Shown here one piece after another: positions 60,142-64,000 of a DNA stretch of 64,000 nucleotides. Location: the NCBI RefSeq assembly GCF_025118155.1, contig NW_026251394.1, positions 186,001 to 250,000 on the forward strand. The letters run 5' to 3'. The translations under genes and the position numbers were made by a program. Under the pieces are notes generated by a model, which was not told where the DNA came from, did no database searches, and saw nothing but the letters and a program-made list of their open reading frames with translations. Position 1 is the stretch's first letter, and each line of letters starts with the position of its first letter. This DNA is from Cokeromyces recurvatus. Its lineage: Eukaryota; Mucoromycota; Mucoromycetes; Mucorales; Mucoraceae.

Positions 60142-61873
60142 ATGGAAGATGCTGACTGTCTCCGTTATCATTTTGGAGAAATCAAACAAAAGACCAAGCA
60201 TATCGATCTACAAGTAGAAGAGAGCCCTGAAATATCACAAAACTTTTTCATTAATCGACTTTTCTCTTATAAAAGACGACAACAATCAAGTGGCTATTGG
60301 AAATATGTTGTTGGTGTCTACAAGAACTTGTTTTTAATGTTCTATTTTAATTGGACGTCTATAATTACTGCACCAATAAGCACTATAGCCTTTCTTACCT
60401 TTTACCCTTTTATTAGTTTTGTCTTGTTTGTCTTTGAAATTGGATTAAAAGTCTTTATGGATTTCTTGGGTGGATCTGTACTTATAAAGCATATAAGCGA
60501 AATCTATGGTCAAGGATTGAGTATACCTAATTGGGGTAATAAAGATAAAATAATAATAATAATAATAATAATTTGATACATTCTATTCTGAATAATCTAT
60601 TTGATAAATAGGCGCACCACAATTATTATTTTCTACTGAATCACAAGAACTGATAAAATTAACTTCTCTTACACTCGGGACACCATACACAGCTAATAAT
60701 GATGATAATGAAGATCGTCATCGTACATTTGATATATCAATAGCTCAATCTTTAACTGTTTTATCTGCTTTGATCTATGAGCGACAAGATGAATTTATCA
60801 CCAAAGCCTTTCAACTTGGGAATGACAATGAACATACTCCAGCCATTGAACAAGAGATGAACCGTCTTATCTGGGAATCTGAAAATCGGATTCGAACTAT
60901 AGCTCGTACTTATGGTCTTCACTTTGCAGGTGTAACAGAATTAAAATCATTAGCTGGACCCTTCTGTGGACTTTATTGGCCTATCAATTATGAACAGCCC
61001 TTTATTATTGTCGTCTTTAAGGGTACAACACCTACAAACTATAGTGAGTTTTTAGTAGATGCTACACTTCAACGTGTAGACGCTCGTACCTTTCTCTTTG
61101 GATCAGCCCATGAGGGCTTTTATGATAGTTTATTCTCTACAAGTGCTGATAATGATAGTACGAATCATGATCCTTATTATTCAATTCAAAAGGCAATCAA
61201 TCATATCGCCTCTGAATTGTCTCATCGAGGCCCCGTACAGATATGGGTGACTGGACATTCATTAGGAGCTGCCTTGGCCTCTCTCTTGTTTGCAAGATTA
61301 TTAAAATCTCCTGAGGACCTGGGTGAGCACTGTCAGTTACGAGATGCTTACGTTATGGGATGCCCCGCCATCGGTGACAATGACTTTGCCGCTAATTTTG
61401 CTTCCTTTACTAATATGCCCTTATCTCGTCCATCTGTCTTTTGGCGTCTGATTAATCAGTCTGATGTCGTCTCTCATATCCCTGTTGGTTATGATAATTC
61501 TATGGTAGGTTATTATGCGCCCTCCACTGATTTCTTTAATTACTCCCATATCGGTCACGCTGTCCAAATCACTTGGCCCTGGATGTCGAAACCTATTAAA
61601 ATTTATCCCTCAAGTTATGAATCCAATCTTAAGGTGAACGTTGTTGATTCTAAAGAAAATTATAACAACAATACGATGGATTCCGTTGTAAGTGGCTTAG
61701 AAGTACGGCACATGAATAATACGAAACAACAACAACATAAACAAAAGAAGAAAAACCTTATTGGATTTATCGAAAGCATGTATCCATTTTATATTTATGA
61801 TCACCTTCCTAATGGTTATTTTGAAGGACTTGAACGTGCACGTGATTATTATATGCAACAGAATCATACTTAG
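60142..61873 (+). CDS. membrane-anchored class 3 lipase-like protein
   Basis: Two exons, 60142-60535 and 60612-61873, encode 551 residues. The N-terminal 130 residues contain a long hydrophobic hairpin (about 66-115: FNWTSIITAPISTIAFLTFY, FISFVLFVFEIGLKVF), so the enzyme is membrane-bound rather than secreted. The lipase_3 alpha/beta-hydrolase domain follows. It shows IIVVFKGTTPTNYSEFLVDA (oxyanion region), HEGFYDSLF, the nucleophile elbow VTGHSLGAALA (Ser348), a likely acid in NQSDVVSHIP and a late His (HIGHAVQ). Related fungal proteins hydrolyse acylglycerols or phospholipids; the substrate is not evident. The C-terminus is Asn/Gln/Lys-rich. Its position next to lipin suggests a lipid theme, but fungal neighbours need not be linked. 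Confidence 0.85.
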
Positions 61874-62008
61874 GATAATAATAATGATAATAATAATAAT
61901 TATAATAATAATAATAAAAAAAAAAAAAACGTGATAATTTAGTATAAGCAAATAAATTAGTTTAAAAAAAAAATAATAATAAAAATAATAAAAATAAAAA
62001 AGGATGCA

Positions 62009-62196
62009 TTATAAATTAAACGCTGCCTTGTTAACATGAATCATTAAAGATTCTTTATCATACATGATGTTGGCCAATACCTCTAAATTGACTGTATCTA
62101 GTAATCGAATAGTAATCTTTGGAGCATGTTTAACTCCTGTAGCCTATAATAAAGAGACAGAAGAGAAAAGATAAGCTTAGTATAAAGATTTATAAC

Positions 62197-62244
<48 letters not shown>

Positions 62245-63099
62245 ATGTAAATTTTACCTTAACTAGGGGAAATAATTGATCACCTAAGAGTTGTTTTTGT
62301 TCATGTATCGGTTTTCCCTCTAAAGAATTTAACAATGCTTTAATCTCTGCCTTTTTATCTTGATCAGGCAATGGTGCAACAATGGGTATCGCTTTGGATG
62401 TACGAGGAGGTATAACGACATTTTCTATTATAGTTTTTTTATTGGAAGGTGAAGTAGGAGGACTCACGATAGCTGTATACGTTCTAAATTTTACAAATAA
62501 GTATAAATACGATATTATATACATATAGACATATATGTATGTACGTATGTATATTACCTTGGCTTTGTCGTATTATAGCTTAAATCTCTTTTAGTAACAA
62601 CGCTTTCTCGTCCTGCTTGTTTTTCTTCTTCTATTTCTTCATCATCTTCACAAATATTTAAGGCTTCTAAAGCTGCATTGATCTTATCTTTAAGGAAATC
62701 AGGATTAAATAAACAAATTGAACGTTCCTTTCGTTTCAGGGACAAGATCATATCAACAATATCAGGTAGTTGTTTACCATATGAACCACAGACTTTGACA
62801 GCTTCTGTTATTCGATGACGTTGAAGTTGAACGCTTGATTCTGTCATGTTAGAATTTATAGATTCCATAGATCCTCTTCGTCGTCGCACATGAGTATCCA
62901 TGATAACGGGATGAGGAGGGGTTTGTTGAATGGTTGCTCCTGAAGCTAAGGATGCTAAAGATGGACGAGGGGCAAATTGAGGTGAAGTCATGGATGGATT
63001 ATGAGGTGGTGTAATTGAATTATTGCTATTTGGTATGGAAACCTAATATATATATATATATATATAAAGATTGATTAGATACATGTATCAGATATGTAT

Positions 63100-63151
<52 letters not shown>

Positions 63152-63866
63152 TATACAGTTAAATCTGTACCTTTCTTTGTATTGAATTATTTGTAATAGC
63201 ATTCATTGGCTCTATATGATTTATTCCATAACTATTCATGACTAAATATGTATATATGTATATATAAAATATACTATGAGGAGAGAGACTCTTTTTTTTA
63301 TTATAATTATTATTATTGCTATTATATATTGTACCTTCATGAGAATGATTTGATTCGATATACGGAACATTATTATAAGAAATAGGTGTAGGTGAAGGAG
63401 GAAGAAAAGAATTTGTAGTGGATGAAGTTGATTTTTCTAAACGAGGCTTTTTAGGCTCATGATAAGCTACAATCATAGGCTTTGTGCGAAATTGATATCC
63501 ATTCATTTCTTCAAGTGCTAAGGCTGCTTCCTCGGGTTTCCCAAAACTGACAAATCCATAGCCCTTGGATAGATTTGTTTGAGGATGTGTCATGACACGA
63601 GCTGAAATGATACGACCAAATTTACGAAATAAATTAAAGAGATCTGTATTATCGATAGTTGGGTCAAGATTCTTTACATAAAGATTAGTATAGTCAACAT
63701 ATCCATTGCTGTTTTCTGTTGTTGTTGTGCCATAAGTCGGTGTAGATACAGATTGATTCTACACAAATGTAAGAAAGAAAAACAAAAAGGTCAAATTATA
63801 CACCATTTATTTTATATCTGTATTACTACTAACCATGTATCGAATAGAAAATGTATTGTTCATCAT
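62009..63866 (-). CDS. RRM + MLLE RNA-binding protein (PABP/Rrm4-like), N-terminus uncertain
   Basis: Six exons (63866-63834, 63758-63335, 63241-63171, 63042-62558, 62483-62258, 62143-62009) give 457 residues from MMNNTFSIRYM. There is one RRM (about 30-115): DYTNLYVKNLDPTIDNTDLF (RNP2) and KGYGFVSFGKPEEAALAL (RNP1). A helical block follows (LPDIVDMILSLKRKERSICL), possibly a degenerate MLLE. A C-terminal MLLE/PABC-like domain follows (EQKQLLGDQLFPLVK, then ITIRLLDTVNLEVLANIMYD). RRMs plus MLLE domains occur in poly(A)-binding proteins and in Rrm4, the endosomal mRNA-transport factor. A pyrimidine tract and CAG at 63883 suggest a real upstream exon, so the protein may extend beyond the window and carry more RRMs. 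The intron between 62257 and 62144 holds about 42 T. Confidence 0.75.
63100..63151. repeat. (CA)n(TA)n compound microsatellite within an intron
   Basis: About 12 CA units followed by about 13 TA units, inside the intron between exons 3 and 4 of the RRM/MLLE gene. Similar CA/GT tracts occur at about 42076-42100 (OST1 intron 5) and 55693-55710 (lipin intron 1). Confidence 0.9.
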
Positions 63867-64000
63867 GGATGCACAAATTTGACTGTAAAACGAAAAAAAA
63901 AGAGAGAGAGAAAGAGAAAGAGAAAGAGAGAAAATAAAGGGAAAAAAAATATTTAGTTTTTTTTTTTTTATCACTCCGTTTCCCCTTTTCTATATTGCAT

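Overview
The window is nuclear DNA of a filamentous fungus, most likely an early-diverging Mucoromycota (Mucorales-like) species. The evidence is a very AT-rich sequence, short GT-AG introns of about 50-100 bases, genes on both strands with tight spacing, long A/T homopolymers, eukaryotic housekeeping genes, and an RBM48 orthologue that most Dikarya lack. No bacterial operon, CRISPR array or intact tRNA/rRNA gene was seen. Exon borders below were worked out by hand from splice motifs, and reading-frame continuity was checked by phase arithmetic.

Layout. 1-2.1 kb: 3' part of ALG7 (first step of N-glycan synthesis), a DPY30/SDC1 COMPASS subunit and a small unknown gene. 2.1-6.9 kb: AT-rich intergenic DNA holding a decayed Ty3/gypsy integrase. 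6.9-10 kb: secreted subtilase A. 10.1-19.8 kb: mitochondrial PDK/BCKDK-type kinase, SLC41 magnesium transporter, APSES-domain protein with a C-terminal membrane anchor, a head-to-head pair of wax-synthase-like MBOAT paralogues, and galactose mutarotase. 22-25.5 kb: an intact IS630/Tc1-type transposase-derived ORF lacking one catalytic Asp, and a repetitive disordered protein. 25.5-28.2 kb: AT-rich DNA with a decayed Fanzor/TnpB-like gene. 28.2-36.1 kb: RPL17, RBM48, an unknown gene, an ATS1/KTI13-like RCC1 protein, ketopantoate reductase and RPS29. 37.15-40.21 kb: a 3,055-bp element bounded by 128-bp near-perfect terminal inverted repeats, carrying one ORF with a PD-(D/E)XK-like nuclease signature and an in-frame UGA. 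40.5-46.7 kb: OST1, eIF2-gamma and DED1. 46.7-50.5 kb: intergenic DNA with a decayed IS630-type transposase. 50.5-53.5 kb: subtilase B, a duplicate of A. 54.3-64 kb: an unknown gene, lipin/PAH1 phosphatidate phosphatase, an unknown seven-exon gene, a membrane-anchored class 3 lipase, and an RRM+MLLE RNA-binding protein.

Themes. Subtilase B together with its 5' and 3' flanks is a segmental duplication of the A locus. It even carries the last codons of the kinase gene that neighbours A, and it was later hit by a transposon. Four genes bear on lipid metabolism (two MBOATs, lipin, lipase). ALG7 and OST1 act at the first and last steps of N-glycosylation; RPL17, RPS29, eIF2-gamma, DED1 and KTI13 serve translation. 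The strongest candidate for something undescribed is the TIR element at 37.15-40.21 kb.
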